Positions 20,202 through 30,778 of a stretch of DNA of 64,000 nt are shown piece by piece. Numbering within the stretch: position 1 is the stretch's first letter; each line of letters begins with the position of its first letter. A program made the translations under genes and the position numbers. This DNA comes from Trichomonas vaginalis G3 (Eukaryota > Parabasalia > Trichomonadida > Trichomonadidae): NCBI RefSeq assembly GCF_026262505.1, contig NC_067207.1:20180082-20244081 (forward strand), in the 5' to 3' direction. Under the pieces are notes generated by a model, which saw only the letters and a list, made by a program, of their open reading frames with translations, ran no database searches and had not been told where the DNA came from.

Positions 20202-20675
20202 ATGAAACACATGCAAGATTGCAAGTTCTTTTCATACAATGCTCTCGCTACTGCCATCAAGAATGAGTTCAATAATGCTTCAAACGTTAATGTTATCTTT
20301 AACAAGAAGTTTGTGAAAGAATCTAAGTTTGGTCAGTATGTCAGACCATTAGCTATCGTCATTGACCGCAAACGTTATACTTCACAAGAGTTAGCAGTAG
20401 TTTTGAAACAAAAGGGTTTCTTCGTGAATGTCAAAGATACACACTATACTGTCATAAAGAACTCCAACATTGACTTCTTCAGTATTGCTATGAATCTTTC
20501 CGAACAGAAAGAATATAAGAAGGGTGAAACATCTGTGAAATATTATCCTTCATCTCTGAAGACAATAACGAACAAAGATGTTATACAAAAGTTCTTACCA
20601 AAGGTTGAAGAAGCTTCAATTGACATTGACGAAGGAAGTGAAATGGTTGAAGAAATTGACCCTGAAGCTATTTAA
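20202..20675 (+). CDS. 157-aa conserved small gene next to the polymerase, looks whole (B)
   Basis: The product starts MKHMQDCKFFSYNALATAIK and ends in an acidic tail (EEASIDIDEGSEMVEEIDPE). An N-terminal compact domain with several basic residues (PLAIVIDRKRYTSQELAVV) is followed by a linker. No family is recognised. It faces away from the polymerase gene across about 90 bp of AT-rich DNA, as in A, so a replication-linked role is plausible. Confidence 0.65.
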   Translation: MKHMQDCKFFSYNALATAIKNEFNNASNVNVIFNKKFVKESKFGQYVRPLAIVIDRKRYTSQELAVVLKQKGFFVNVKDTHYTVIKNSNIDFFSIAMNLSEQKEYKKGETSVKYYPSSLKTITNKDVIQKFLPKVEEASIDIDEGSEMVEEIDPEAI

Positions 20676-20689
20676 CCAAAAATATATTT

Positions 20690-20779
20690 TTGGTGAAGAG
20701 GTGAGATATCACCTGTTTTTTCACCTCATTCTCTCTTCGTTAATGTTGTCGTGACTTCTTCGTTAATGTTGTCGTGACT
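20690..20779. repeat. Intergenic module, AGGTGA version, with short tandem repeat
   Basis: A GGTGAGATATCACC palindrome with following TTTTTTCACC half-site (20693-20731) is followed by a tandem repeat of GACTTCTTCGTTAATGTTGT-like units up to the KilA-N gene. Confidence 0.7.
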
Positions 20780-21606
20780 TCATTCTTCCTCTTTGAAGTT
20801 ATCGAAATATTCTGTTATTTTTTCCTTCAGTAATGTTAAGTCTTCTTTGAAGGTAAGTATTGTGCAACCTTTGATGTCATAGTGTGTTTGAGGAAGAGTA
20901 TTTTTGACAATTTCTTTTATTTGCTCATTCGGTGTCATTGAAATCGGTAAGTTTTCACGATAGAACCAGTTTCTGTCAGATTTATATATTTTAGCAAGGT
21001 CGTAAAAGCTTTTGTTGTTTCTTCTGACTAAATGCAACATAACCATATCTCTATCTTCTTCTTTCTCCAACTCTTCAGTATAAATCATATACTTATAACT
21101 CTTTTCCTTTCCTTTTGGTACTGAACGTGGTATTCTTTTCTGTATGCTTTTGTCTTTGGATTCAATGACTTCATTTTTGCTTGAAGTTTCTTTTCCATCT
21201 CTCCACGTTCTGCTTTATATAGTTCATCTAACATCATGAAAATATAACAAGCATAACGAGGTGAAGCCCACATTGCTACAGCATTTACTAAAAGTCTATG
21301 AACATAATAACCTTTCAAACCAGGTGCCAAATTCTTGCGATTTTCGTACGGAATCTCTTCCCTCGGTTTTCCGAGGGAAGCAATCATATGAGGAAATTCT
21401 TCTAAAAGTTCTTTTGCCTGTTGGTTTTCAAACCAATGATATGCTTGCTTTGTAGAACGAAGAGCGTTCATTATACTTTGCATTTGATACATATCATCTT
21501 TGACTGAACGAATGAGTCTCAATTGTTTGTTATATTGTATGTATTCGTATTCTTCATTTATGGCTTCATGAACGATAGCAGTTGTTGTGTTCTCTAATGT
21601 TGACAT
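20780..21606 (-). pseudogene. KilA-N/Bro-like regulator (broken, B)
   Basis: The front part starts MSTLENTTTAIVHEAINEEY and has GLKGYYVHRLLVNAVAMWAS, the KilA-N signature. The back part holds the NKSFYDLAKIYKSDRNWFY domain. Homologues are in A and C. Among the three copies the middle segment before the KilA-N signature differs and here includes a small palindrome (CCTCGGTTTTCCGAGG, 21360-21375), suggesting local insertion or swapping. The gene is broken (about one break). Confidence 0.78.
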
Positions 21607-21713
21607 TACTGTTCTTACATACAGGATAAAAAAATAAATAAAATAAAAACTAACTTTATTTTTTCTGAGATAAACACTATTTCTTCACAACATTAAATTT
21701 TATCCTGTATGAA

Positions 21714-21908
21714 ATGACTTTAAAAAGATTATTGACTGACTTCGAATACTATCTCATTGACGCACTGACAGACCCTCAAAACTGTGTTGAAAGTTCTTTA
21801 AGCTTTAAGATTGAAGGTACGACGCATTTTGTCTTCACTTACGTATTGAAAGAATATGACCGTTATCATAACGAAGTGAATCAAACACTAATAAAAATTT
21901 GTAGATAA
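21714..21908 (+). CDS. 64-aa small protein, accessory region of B
   Basis: The product (MTLKRLLTDFEYYLIDALTD) is a small, mostly helical protein with one Cys pair far apart (NCVESS; KICR). No counterpart is seen in A, C or D. It is followed by a second small gene 14 bp further on in the same direction. Together they look like a two-gene accessory cassette. No family is recognised. Confidence 0.5.
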   Translation: MTLKRLLTDFEYYLIDALTDPQNCVESSLSFKIEGTTHFVFTYVLKEYDRYHNEVNQTLIKICR

Positions 21909-21922
21909 AAAATTGGTTAACA

Positions 21923-22090
21923 ATGAATATTTTAAACGTGAAGACCCAAACACTGCTGGAGAATGATGAAGAATACAGACAAGCTATTGAAAAAAATAAC
22001 GCAAGATTAGATGCAATAGAAAAGAAGTTTAATGAATGTCTTACAAACACGTATGAATATCTTATGCGGTGGGAAGCCAGATGGAAATAA
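21923..22090 (+). CDS. 55-aa coiled-coil small protein
   Basis: From ATG at 21923 to TAA at 22090 the frame encodes 55 aa starting MNILNVKTQTLLENDEEYRQ and ending LMRWEARWK. The middle (AIEKNNARLDAIEKKFNE) has a clear heptad-like pattern, so a short coiled coil is likely. It follows the 64-aa gene closely. It is not related to any other gene in the window. Confidence 0.45.
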   Translation: MNILNVKTQTLLENDEEYRQAIEKNNARLDAIEKKFNECLTNTYEYLMRWEARWK

Positions 22091-22126
22091 ATTTACGTCA
22101 AATATGCAATTTATAAAATCTTATGT

Positions 22127-22210
22127 CGACAGGCTACGTAGCACAGTGGTCTAAGGTGGTGTTATGGAGGGGTCAAGGTCTGTGGTTCGAACCGCGACAG
22201 CGCCGTATTT
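22127..22210 (+). other. tRNA-like sequence with pol III box motifs
   Basis: The words TAGCACAGTGGT (22139-22150) and GGTTCGAACC (22184-22193) match the A-box and B-box of tRNA genes at normal spacing, and a T-rich run follows. A full cloverleaf cannot be drawn: the acceptor and T-stems pair poorly. It could be a decayed tRNA, a tRNA-derived repeat or a pol III-driven small RNA. Confidence 0.3.
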
Positions 22211-22269
22211 TCTTATTTTCTTTATTTGTCTTGTTTGTCGTGAATAAAAAGTGTCATAAAAGTGCTCTA

Positions 22270-22334
22270 TCTTCCACGGGAATAAATAAAAAATTTACTT
22301 TATTTCTTCTTTATTTCTTTGTTCCCGTGGAAGA
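22270..22334. repeat. Perfect 13-bp inverted repeat
   Basis: TCTTCCACGGGAA (22270-22282) and its exact reverse complement (22322-22334) enclose a 39-bp AT-rich spacer. The function is unknown. It lies just after the tRNA-like sequence. Confidence 0.6.
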
Positions 22335-22435
22335 AGGGTTTTGCTGTTTTTTCTCAGCCAAAATCAATGATTTTTTCATTTTTGGAATCCTTAGCGAATG
22401 AGGAATCTTTTCTCTCGTGAAGCTTTGACCTAAAA

Positions 22436-22660
22436 TATAATTTAGGTGAAGAGGTGAGATGTCACCTGTTTTCTCACCTCTTTTTTCACCCTCGTGACTT
22501 TGTCATAACTTCTTCGTAAATGCTTTGTCATAACTTCTTCGTAATGAGTGTAAATGACCAAAAATATATTATAGGTGAAGAGGTGAGATGTCACCTCTTT
22601 TTTCACCTAATTTCTCACCCTCAGCCGCTAAGCGGCGAGACCCAAAGGGTCTTGAATTTT
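22436..22660. repeat. Two intergenic modules (AGGTGA version) and a double hairpin
   Basis: Two modules (about 22442-22492 and 22573-22618) carry GGTGAGATGTCACC cores followed by repeated TTTTTTCACC half-sites. A double-hairpin element follows at 22624-22651. No gene is seen. Confidence 0.75.
22624..22651. repeat. Double-hairpin element
   Basis: GCCGCTAAGCGGC, spacer GA, GACCCAAAGGGTC, the inverse of 3493-3519, in the inverted cassette of B. Confidence 0.75.
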
Positions 22661-22734
22661 CATGAATTTCCTTAAGATAGAAAAATAACGTTAGTTTTAT
22701 TTTTATTTATTTTTTTATTTTGTATGTAAAGATA

Positions 22735-23692
22735 TGATTTCAACAATCGGCACAACAACAATTCAAGCCGCGAACGGCGGACTCTGTCCACAACAACTTC
22801 ACCAAACTCGTTAGTCATGAATCCAACATCTATGTTAGTAGAGATGAAAAGCTTCATTCCTTCTTCATATACTTCGAAACAAAAATCCAGAAGATAAAGC
22901 AAGAACTTTTAACAAGTAATTTAGACTGTAGTGCGAAAGATGAAACAAATGAACAGTATCTTTATGAAATGCAGGACATTATTGACCATTTACCTAAACT
23001 ACCTGAAATTCAGCATCAAAAACTAACTATTCCTGAATTCGATGAAATAGAAGTGAAACCAACTGACTCAGTAGAAAATAAAGAAGTTCATTCGAAAGGT
23101 AAACTATGAGTTTCTAGATTTCATTGCAACCATAAGGTTATGGACAAAGATTGCGACATGGTATATAAGAATGTTTCTGACATATATAAATCCGGGGAGT
23201 TTAAGACCTACGATAACTTTGTTTCGTTAGTTGCTGAATGTGTATGGCAGATAAGAGATAAAGAAGAGAGTAAAATATGGAACGAACAGATAAGACCAAC
23301 TGCTTTTGAGTTAAAGAAAACCATTGACGCCTTAGTTGTTTTAGCAGGTAAGGTTTCAGAATATAACGCAAAAATGAATCCGCAATGTTCTAAATGTAAA
23401 GCAGCAATTAGGAATATAACTATCCGTCAAAGAGATAGAAAGAATGCGAAACGACTATGCAGACTTAAAGAAAGAAGCAGAAAAGCCAGCAGAAGATAAA
23501 ATGAACATGTTAGAATTTCTGAACAAAAACTATCCAACAGCAGAAGATTTCCTTCTATCTGACGTCAAGAAGAAGTATAAAGAAACCTTCGGTATTGTTA
23601 AAACTTTTGACATACTGACAGAAGAAATAGAAGCTACGAAATTGTTTAGGATTTCAAATATACATCGTACAATTCATGTAAAACGCTTGTGA
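22735..23692 (+). pseudogene. Copy of the 314-aa accessory protein, inverted orientation (broken, B)
   Basis: The region matches 2468-3412 of A and 50212-51150 of C but reads on the opposite strand relative to the neighbouring KilA-N and integrase genes. Landmarks such as NSLVMNPTSMLVEMK, MNPQCSKCKAA and NKNYPTAEDFLLSDVKKKYK are present. It is flanked on both sides by palindromic modules. The copy is broken (several breaks). Confidence 0.8.
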
Positions 23693-23779
23693 AAAACTGG
23701 GGTGAGAAAACAGGTGAGAAAACGGGTGACATCTCACCTCTTCACCTAAACATTATTTTTATTGAATTCAATAAAAATA
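23693..23779. repeat. Intergenic module, AGGTGA version
   Basis: GGTGAGAAAACAGGTGAGAAAAC repeats and a GGTGACATCTCACC core lie between the inverted 314-aa-type gene and the KilA-N gene. Confidence 0.7.
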
Positions 23780-24453
23780 AATGGTTCATTTACTCACAAT
23801 ATTTTTGTACAAAACGACCCCAAACTTTTAACTTCTTTTCTGCAGCTTCAAATGCTATCTTAGCGAGTTCATATTCTCTAAATTCTCTTTAAATCTTCTT
23901 GTTCCCATTGGTCTAGTTCGTATGGAGAATCTCTATAACCATAATATATCTCACGTTCATGTTCTAATTGTTTTTCGCACATTTTTCCAACTTCTTCTTC
24001 GAACAAAGGTTTAGCATTCTCCACTGTATCTTCGAGTTCTTCTTCATCTAACTTCTCATGAACTTTCTTGTCTATGGAGTCCATAATATCTTTGACATAA
24101 AATGCATACTTTACAGAGCACCATTCAGCAACAAAATGAACGAGGTCAGCATGTATGTAAATACCTTTGAATTCATTCATAACGCCCTTAGTAAGCTCAT
24201 AAAATGCTTGTTTTGAGGTCGAGCCACTTTTGGCTCCACCGTATTCGTTCATCCAAAACTCAAGAATTTCCTGCATTTTAGTACTATTGAGAAATCTGTT
24301 TAAATGGTTTAACCTTCCCGCTTCTCTTGCCATCTTTGTTGCATTAATGTAACCATCCTTGTCTCTACGTAAGACTTCAATACCGTTATAAGTGCCTTTT
24401 GTGAATGTTTCACCATTAGATTTGTTAGTGAATGTTTTTGCTTCGACTGACAT
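23780..24453 (-). pseudogene. KilA-N domain protein (broken, B)
   Basis: The start at 24453 (MSVEAKTFTNKSNGETFTKG) and the motifs GYINATK and GIYIHADLVHFVAEW match the whole copy at 3775-4440 in A. The same leader word TTGTATGTAAAGACA precedes it. It belongs to the accessory block upstream of nothing but repeats and downstream of the integrase. It is broken toward its C-terminal end. Confidence 0.8.
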
Positions 24454-24539
24454 TATTGTCTTTACATACAAAATAAAAAAATAAATAAAAATAAAATTAG
24501 CGTTATTTTTTATTTCATAAGGAAATACATGAAAATTCA

Positions 24540-24600
24540 TGAGGTGAAAAAAGAGGTGAAAAAACAGGTGAAATCTCACCTCTTCACCTATAATATATTT
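24540..24600. repeat. Intergenic module, AGGTGA version
   Basis: GAGGTGAAAAAAGAGGTG repeats and a GGTGAAATCTCACC core separate the KilA-N and integrase genes. Confidence 0.7.
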
Positions 24601-24627
24601 TGTCTGATTTACATCCAACGAAAAAGT

Positions 24628-25713
24628 TTAGAAGAATTTTCTTATTCTTTCTGGCATGTTTTTATCTTTCCAGTACTCCCGCTCTAATGGTCCCAGATGA
24701 GTTGGTTTAGATTCTCTCAAGTTCTTAGATGGTATAACATCTTCAACGCCTCCTTCATATCTTACTTTATAAGTGTCATCGTTTGTGTTGTAGTCAAGTA
24801 TTTCAATAACCACTCCTCGCTTTGCTTCGTCAATGGTTTCAGCAAGTTTGCCATTACTACTTTCGACTAATTTATGTCGAGGGTAAAATGCTATGGAGTC
24901 GTCAGCAGCTTTTATAAGATATCCATTACCTTGCGTAGAGTCTACGATATAATAATTTCGACTTAACCTTAAACGTTTCTTTGTCAATGGTTTGTCGTCA
25001 AGAACTACACGAACTTTTGTACCAGGAATGAGGGTAAATTGTGTTGAATTTCTGATATTTTGTGTTTGACTTAGTTTCTTTTGTATATACTTTTCTTCTT
25101 GTTGTTGTGTCATTGAATTTGGTGTATGTCCTGTTGTAGAATGTGTTGAGGAATTATATACTTCGAGAAAATGTTTCATTGTTTCTTCGGTAAAGTCTCG
25201 CTCTTGATTTAAATCTCTGAGAGTCCTTATGAAGCGGTTAATGATACCGAGTATGTTATGGTTATGGTCTTCAGTAGTGTAGTGAGTTATGTTATGCTTA
25301 ATGAGAAAATCTGTGATTTCATTGCTGAGGTATGCACTGTCTTGGTCTGATGTTAAAGTACTTGGGCTATGTTCTGCTACAAACTTTTGTAAAACTCTTA
25401 ACACTTCACGAGTTCCTTTATTCCTCATTGGATATGCATATACTTTACGAGTGTTAACATTTATGAAGATGAGGAATGGTTTATGTCTTCCTTTTCTGCT
25501 TTGAATGAGAGTGTCAAATTGGTATGCGTCAGGAGTGTTGGAGTAAATTGGTAAAAAGTAGTCGTAAGGGTTTATTTTTGTTTGATGTACAACATTTTTG
25601 TCAAAGAACCTTTTCACTTCAGCTCTGTTAGTAAATCCCGAACTCTTTGCAGCTTCATTGAATTTCTTAAAAGACCTCCATGGATGTTGTTCGAATACTT
25701 CTTTCAAGCTCAT
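24628..25713 (-). CDS. Retroviral-type (rve) integrase, looks whole (B)
   Basis: The 361-aa product starts MSLKEVFEQHPWRSFKKFNE. The RNase-H-like core includes AYQFDTLI (Asp67) and LTSDQDSAYLS (Asp123) and continues through LGIINRFIRTLRDL. A C-terminal chromodomain-like segment (VIEILDYNTNDDTYKVRYEG) lies near residues 295-330 and may guide insertion to chromatin. Polinton integrases of this kind insert the element and create the 6-bp duplication seen around B. It lies 20 bp downstream of the tail-fibre gene on the same strand. Confidence 0.9.
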   Translation of the reverse strand: MSLKEVFEQHPWRSFKKFNEAAKSSGFTNRAEVKRFFDKNVVHQTKINPYDYFLPIYSNTPDAYQFDTLIQSRKGRHKPFLIFINVNTRKVYAYPMRNKGTREVLRVLQKFVAEHSPSTLTSDQDSAYLSNEITDFLIKHNITHYTTEDHNHNILGIINRFIRTLRDLNQERDFTEETMKHFLEVYNSSTHSTTGHTPNSMTQQQEEKYIQKKLSQTQNIRNSTQFTLIPGTKVRVVLDDKPLTKKRLRLSRNYYIVDSTQGNGYLIKAADDSIAFYPRHKLVESSNGKLAETIDEAKRGVVIEILDYNTNDDTYKVRYEGGVEDVIPSKNLRESKPTHLGPLEREYWKDKNMPERIRKFF

Positions 25714-25732
25714 TTATGTAAAGTTAAAGATT

Positions 25733-28732
25733 TTAACCAACTCGTATCCAAGCGTGCATTGTTATATAAGGAGGCATATAATCTTTTCCATTACCTGCTG
25801 GGTCTGTAATACCAGCTACAACATGTGTATGATTTCCTGCAGTTCCACAGAAAATACCTGTGCTAACATCTTTGGGGTCAGTTGTGATATCATATCTATG
25901 CATTCCCTGTCTATCCGAACCCGCTGCAAGATTTGTATAACCTCTTTTTGTTATTGAATGTGAATGGTTTCCTTCCACAGATGTTCTTCCACTGAACCTA
26001 TGCATATGTGAAGGAAGGTTTTCAATACCTATTTTCTTTGAACCTCCCATCTTCATTGACTGCGTATTAGTGTAGAATGGAAAACTGTCAACTATTTCAT
26101 ACCATCTACCACCAAATAAAGTGTTTGGATTTATTGGATTCATAGACGTATAAACAGCTCCTATAGGATATATTAAATCATATATGCTCATAACTCTATA
26201 AACATATTCTAAAGAACTTATGTCATTAAATACCATTTGGAATGTATCTCCCGGATGAAATGTTGCATTTGTTCCACTTTTATAATGTAATGTTAGTTCA
26301 ATAGAATTATCCAAGAAAAATTCAAAAGTATCTGGTTGAAGACCTCTAACAAATTCAAATGGAGTTGATGGTTCACCATTTATAATTTCTGTTGTAAATG
26401 TCATTGTATCTGGTTTCGAAAATTTCTTTGTTAGTTCTGTATCCACATAAGTTTTGTCGGCTTTACTGTCTAACATTGCTGGTAGTTCATGTGTTTCAAA
26501 GTTTCTGACATGACCTTCGATATTCATACATTTGTTATTTAAGGAGTTTAGTGTATCTTTTACGCTTGTACTTGGATTCTCTAAAGGTGCACTTGAACCA
26601 AGGGTATAGTTCAATATTATGTCGTCTGCTCTAACAGTAGTGAAGGATTTATGTGTATGTTTTGTCAGCTTTACTGTCTAAAGTAGCTTGAAGTTCATTT
26701 ATATCGGAGATGTTGTGTTTATGAGATTTCAAAACTTTGTTCATTGCTTCGAGTTCAACTTTGTCAGCTTTACTTTTAATAGCATCTTCAAACGTTATTT
26801 TTGACTTAACTCTCAAAGTAAATCTTGGTTCAACTAATACACCGTTAACATTGAAAGTAGAGGCATAAATTTCATCGTTATAACCAAATGCTTCTGGTGC
26901 TTTAGCTACATCATACTGTACAGTACAGCTTATGTCATAACCTTTAGCACGAATGTATTTATATCTTCTTTCATTAACATTTTTTGTCTTCACTTCATCA
27001 CTTCGTGTTAAATATCCATGGTAGTCCGTTATAATCTGTTCGTCTGAAGTTATATAATGAACATGGTTTTTATCTGCTTTTTCGGCTAATTTCTCATTAA
27101 CATCATTCACTTCTAATTCAACTCTTCCGCCAGAACTCTTATTATCATTAATCTTTTTCATTAATTCGGTAATTACGTCATAAAGACTATATTCTGTTTT
27201 CGGTTTTGTAAATAATGAGTCAAAATTTCTTTTCATCATTACATCGCTGACATTAATGATATCACCAATTCCTTTTTCATTTATTCTCTTCATTAATTCT
27301 GCAATAATGACGAATATATAATCTGTTAATTTATTCTCTTCATCGAGGGTTATAGAATGTTTTGAAATTGAATCATTAACTCCTCTAAATAAATCAATAA
27401 CTTCAGGATACACGTTTTTAATGTCTTGAATAACCCGACCAGTATCCTCGCCACTATGTGGCTCTGAGCCCGTTGGGCTCTGTTGTTCATGTTCTTCGTT
27501 CCCGTCGTTACGTGGTTTTATATCTCTAACCATCATCAACGCAGCCATAACCGGAGGGTTTGTTGCTACCTGTTCGAAAATCCGTCCGTTATGTATGGTA
27601 TATCTAAATAATTTCTTTGTGTTTGTTAAAACATTTGAAACAAGTCTTTTAAAACCATCTACAAAATTTCCTGTTTCACCTAATGTTCTTGCAGCATTTA
27701 CAAGCTCACCCATTCCCGCTTTTGACCCCAAAAACGTCCATATTGCATTTATTTCACTCTGTATGTTGTCCATTCAGCGAAACTAACACCCGCATTCGCT
27801 AAGCTGAAAATGAAACTCAGTGGATCGAACTTAATTCCACCTTCTTTTTCAATTTCAACGAACTCACTAACATGAGATTTTAAATATTCTTTCGTTAAAA
27901 TTGTTTTCCCCGATGTTATGTCATTAACGAAACTATCACCGTCAAAAGTTAACGAATTCAATTTCGTCGTTGATGCTTTTATTTCATACACCGCTTTATC
28001 GATAGTTTTTGGCTCACCTTCTTTAGAAGCATATGAAACATTAATGAATGAATTATATGTATTCGTGAATGAGTTAAAATCAATGATTTTCATTAATGAC
28101 GCCTTTAATGATTCATTAACTGTTGAATCCCTTAAAACAATTAATGAACTGTCCTTTATGAAAGGTACACTGCAAACCGTCGAGTTTGGATCAAATGCTG
28201 TAGTTGGTGCAGGAATATTAATGATATAAGTCATTAAATCATTAAGTGACGTAAATAATGTTGTCGTTTTTGATTTAATTTCTTTAGCATCTGTTATATA
28301 TGGTAATTTTATTTCTGTAGTTTCTGAATTAAAGATATTCGCTAAAATGTTTTGTAAACTGTTTTGAACAGCAGTATAAACCGTTGAATCCGGAACTCTT
28401 ACGATTTCACCATCCTTAATAAAAGGCATTGTACATGACGTAGTGCTTGGGTCAAATCTTTCGGGATTATAATTCAACATATATTCTAACGCTTCATGAA
28501 CAGACTTATATACTGTTGTGTCGTTCTTCATGACAACTTCACCATTTACAATGAATGGCATTGTACATGGAGTTAAAATAGGGTCAAACTTTTCATAGTC
28601 CTTCCATGTTATGTATTTCTCGGTATTTCCATCAGAAATAACAATATATTTGTCAGTAAGTGTGAGAGAGTATTGACCAAAATATAAACGTTTAGCTCTG
28701 TCAGCTTCATACGCATATGCAGCAATACTCAT
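25733..28732 (-). pseudogene. Phage-like tail-fibre/collar attachment protein (broken, B)
   Basis: The gene starts MSIAAYAYEADRAKRLYFGQ at 28732 and shares the CTMPFIVNGEVV repeats and the SHKHNISDINELQATL tail-fibre repeats with A. The tip shows YPIGAVYTSMNPINPNTLFG and His pairs (PSHMHR, NHSHS, NHTHV). Compared with A the repeat number, the middle and most of the tip differ while the scaffold is kept, as expected for a receptor-binding fibre under diversification. A double-hairpin element lies at 27450-27480. The gene is broken, about two or three breaks. Confidence 0.82.
27450..27480. repeat. Double-hairpin element in the tail-fibre gene of B
   Basis: GCCACTATGTGGC, spacer TCT, GAGCCCGTTGGGCTC. 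Not seen in the aligned gene of A. Confidence 0.65.
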
Positions 28733-28749
28733 ATTTTAATGAGAATAAA

Positions 28750-29525
28750 ATGTTGTTCTATTTGCAAAGTACAGACCCAAACGAATACGGGACAGTAAAG
28801 CTACAAACAAACTTAGGTCTACAGAATGAGCCACTTGCATTCAGAGTTGTTGACTTCAATACTATCGCTTCATTCGTTATAACAGATGAAACAGATTTCA
28901 TGGAGCTTGAAATAGATGGAAAGAAGCATGAAATAAGATTTCACAATAATGTAGAATATAAGATGGAAACATTAGCTGGAGTGTTAAATGCGCTCATAAA
29001 TACTACAATAAACAAGGAGAACGAAGAAAACTTAATGAATGTTAAACTTATTGCAGGAGTTTTGAAGTTCAGTTATGCGAAGGAGTTTAAGATAACACGA
29101 ATGAGTCATAGAGTTCAATTGCTTCTGGGAGCATACCATATGACATTTCCTTTGAAAAGTGTTGACAAAACGATTGAGATGAAATCTGTTCCATACGTAT
29201 GTTATGGTAATTGTTTATACGTTGAGTCAAAAATAGCTAATGTCACAGGTATTTCAGGAGTTAATAGTAAAGGTTCAGTAGAATATAAATCCTTCTGTTA
29301 TGCAGTCAATTCAATGTTCATTCCAAACGTTCCTGTCATAGCAACTCATTTAGGTAAATGGGTTCGCATTAGTCCTCATAATTTGAAAGACATGCAATTC
29401 AGACTTGTTGACTTTCAGGCGAGCCTGTAGAACTGAAGGCACCAGTGCGAATGACTGTTGAAGTTGACTTTTTTAAAATATTAAATGCAACAGCTTACAA
29501 GAGAACTCAGAGCTAAAAATATAAA
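28750..29525 (+). pseudogene. Penton-like minor virion protein candidate (broken, B)
   Basis: The start at 28750 (MLFYLQSTDPNEYG) lies 17 bp from the divergent tail-fibre start, as in A. The product matches 8771-9547 nearly residue for residue. Assignment as penton-like rests on its beta-rich pattern and on the match of its C-terminal block to the gene at 45157 in element C. This copy is broken. Confidence 0.6.
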
Positions 29526-29755
29526 GTATGAATGTTATGTATTAGGTCATGAACTTTGGTTATTGCTGTTTGATGAAACAAATGAGTTAGTTATGTCAGT
29601 CAAGAGAACAGAAAAAAGGCGTCAAAGGCGCCGAGCGCAAAGCGCTATATTGTGTTAGTGAAAACTGCCCAAGTCAATAAGATTAGGTTTGCATTATGAA
29701 GATGAGTTCGATACTGTTGAAGAAGTTTTGGATAGATATTATAAGTTGCTTTAAT
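29486..29755 (+). pseudogene. Copy of the 80-aa small gene, with a double-hairpin insertion (B)
   Basis: The sequence matches 9508-9750 of A (MQQLTRELRAKNIKYECYVL) but contains a double-hairpin element at 29618-29645 that the A copy lacks. The copy is broken. Confidence 0.6.
29618..29645. repeat. Double-hairpin element with empty site in A
   Basis: GGCGTCAAAGGCGCC, spacer GA, GCGCAAAGCGC interrupts a sequence that reads straight through in A (near 9632-9650). Confidence 0.75.
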
Positions 29756-30363
29756 TTACTAAAACAATTTCAAACATAATTTATATTCTGTTGAAAGTTT
29801 TGTATATTCATTCGAATATTTATACTTAAACTCAACTCCTGGAGTACCTGGTATTTCAATGATGCGGATGTTACCTATTTTCATGAATGGTGGCGTTTGA
29901 CCACAGCATTCGATTTCAGGGTCGAGATAGTCAATGACACATTGTTTCCCTGTTATTCGTGATATAACATTTTCAAGGTCCTCCTTTGTTAGAATTATTT
30001 GGTTCTTACTTATAAGATTTATCAAAAGCTTCTTATCGTCTTTGAGTAAAATTGTTTGGTATAACTGAAGAAGGTAATGGTCTACGTTATCTGAAGGATT
30101 TGTTTGAACATTTATGTAAGGGTTGTCGTTGGCTTCTCTTGAAAGAATTTGGTCCAGTGGTGGATACTCTAACTTAACATCTGATGTAGCGTTAGCGTTT
30201 GAAGCTGTGTTTAAATTCACGGATTTCAGCTCTGGTTCTGGCTCTTTCAAACACTCCGAACTATAGTTCTTTATGACAATATTGTTTGTCGTTCGTGAGT
30301 CAACATTGATGTTGGTTCAATTGGAACATTAACGGCACCAGCTAAGATGGATTTGCTTCTCAT
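29755..30363 (-). pseudogene. ECCG-motif virion-type protein (broken, B)
   Basis: This is a close copy of 9792-10406, with the same DPEIECCGQTPPFMKIGNIR block and the same flanking genes. The N-terminal half is low-complexity. It is broken (about two breaks). Confidence 0.6.
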
Positions 30364-30388
30364 TTCATATAGAATAAAAACCTTTTAT

Positions 30389-30704
30389 ATGTATGAAATG
30401 AACAATATACTCGACAAGGGTTTGAATGTAAAGCTAACGAATGAAAATATTGTTGAATTCACTGAGACAGGTGCAGTGTATAAAGATGTAGAACTACTGA
30501 ACAAAAGAGCTAAGGGAAGAAGCAGGAACATGAACAAAGGGTGGAAGCCTATAAAAATTGTCAATGATGGCTCAGGAGGTTCAAACATAAAGTATGCAGA
30601 AATTATAGAGTTTATGCTCTCAAAGGTGAAAAGCCTTCATTTAAGAACAGCTATTCTAACGCATATCCTCAAAAGTTAACGGATGGGGAAGTGGAATATG
30701 AATG
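30389..30704 (+). pseudogene. Copy of the small basic protein before the ATPase (broken, B)
   Basis: The start MYEMNNILDKGLNVKLTNEN and the KRAKGRSRNMNKGWKP stretch match 10432-10749 of A. Its place between the double-cysteine gene and the packaging ATPase is the same. No family is recognised. Confidence 0.5.
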
Positions 30705-30778
30705 ACAGCAAAAATATTAACAGAAATGGCGACAGAGATGCATGGAATTTGTTTACCATCAGTCAATTGAAGTTAAAC

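Noticed and set aside
22123-22401. 92-aa gene starting MSTGYVAQWSKVVL
   Set aside because: It runs over the tRNA-like sequence and an inverted repeat, and its hydrophobic tail is only AT-rich DNA.
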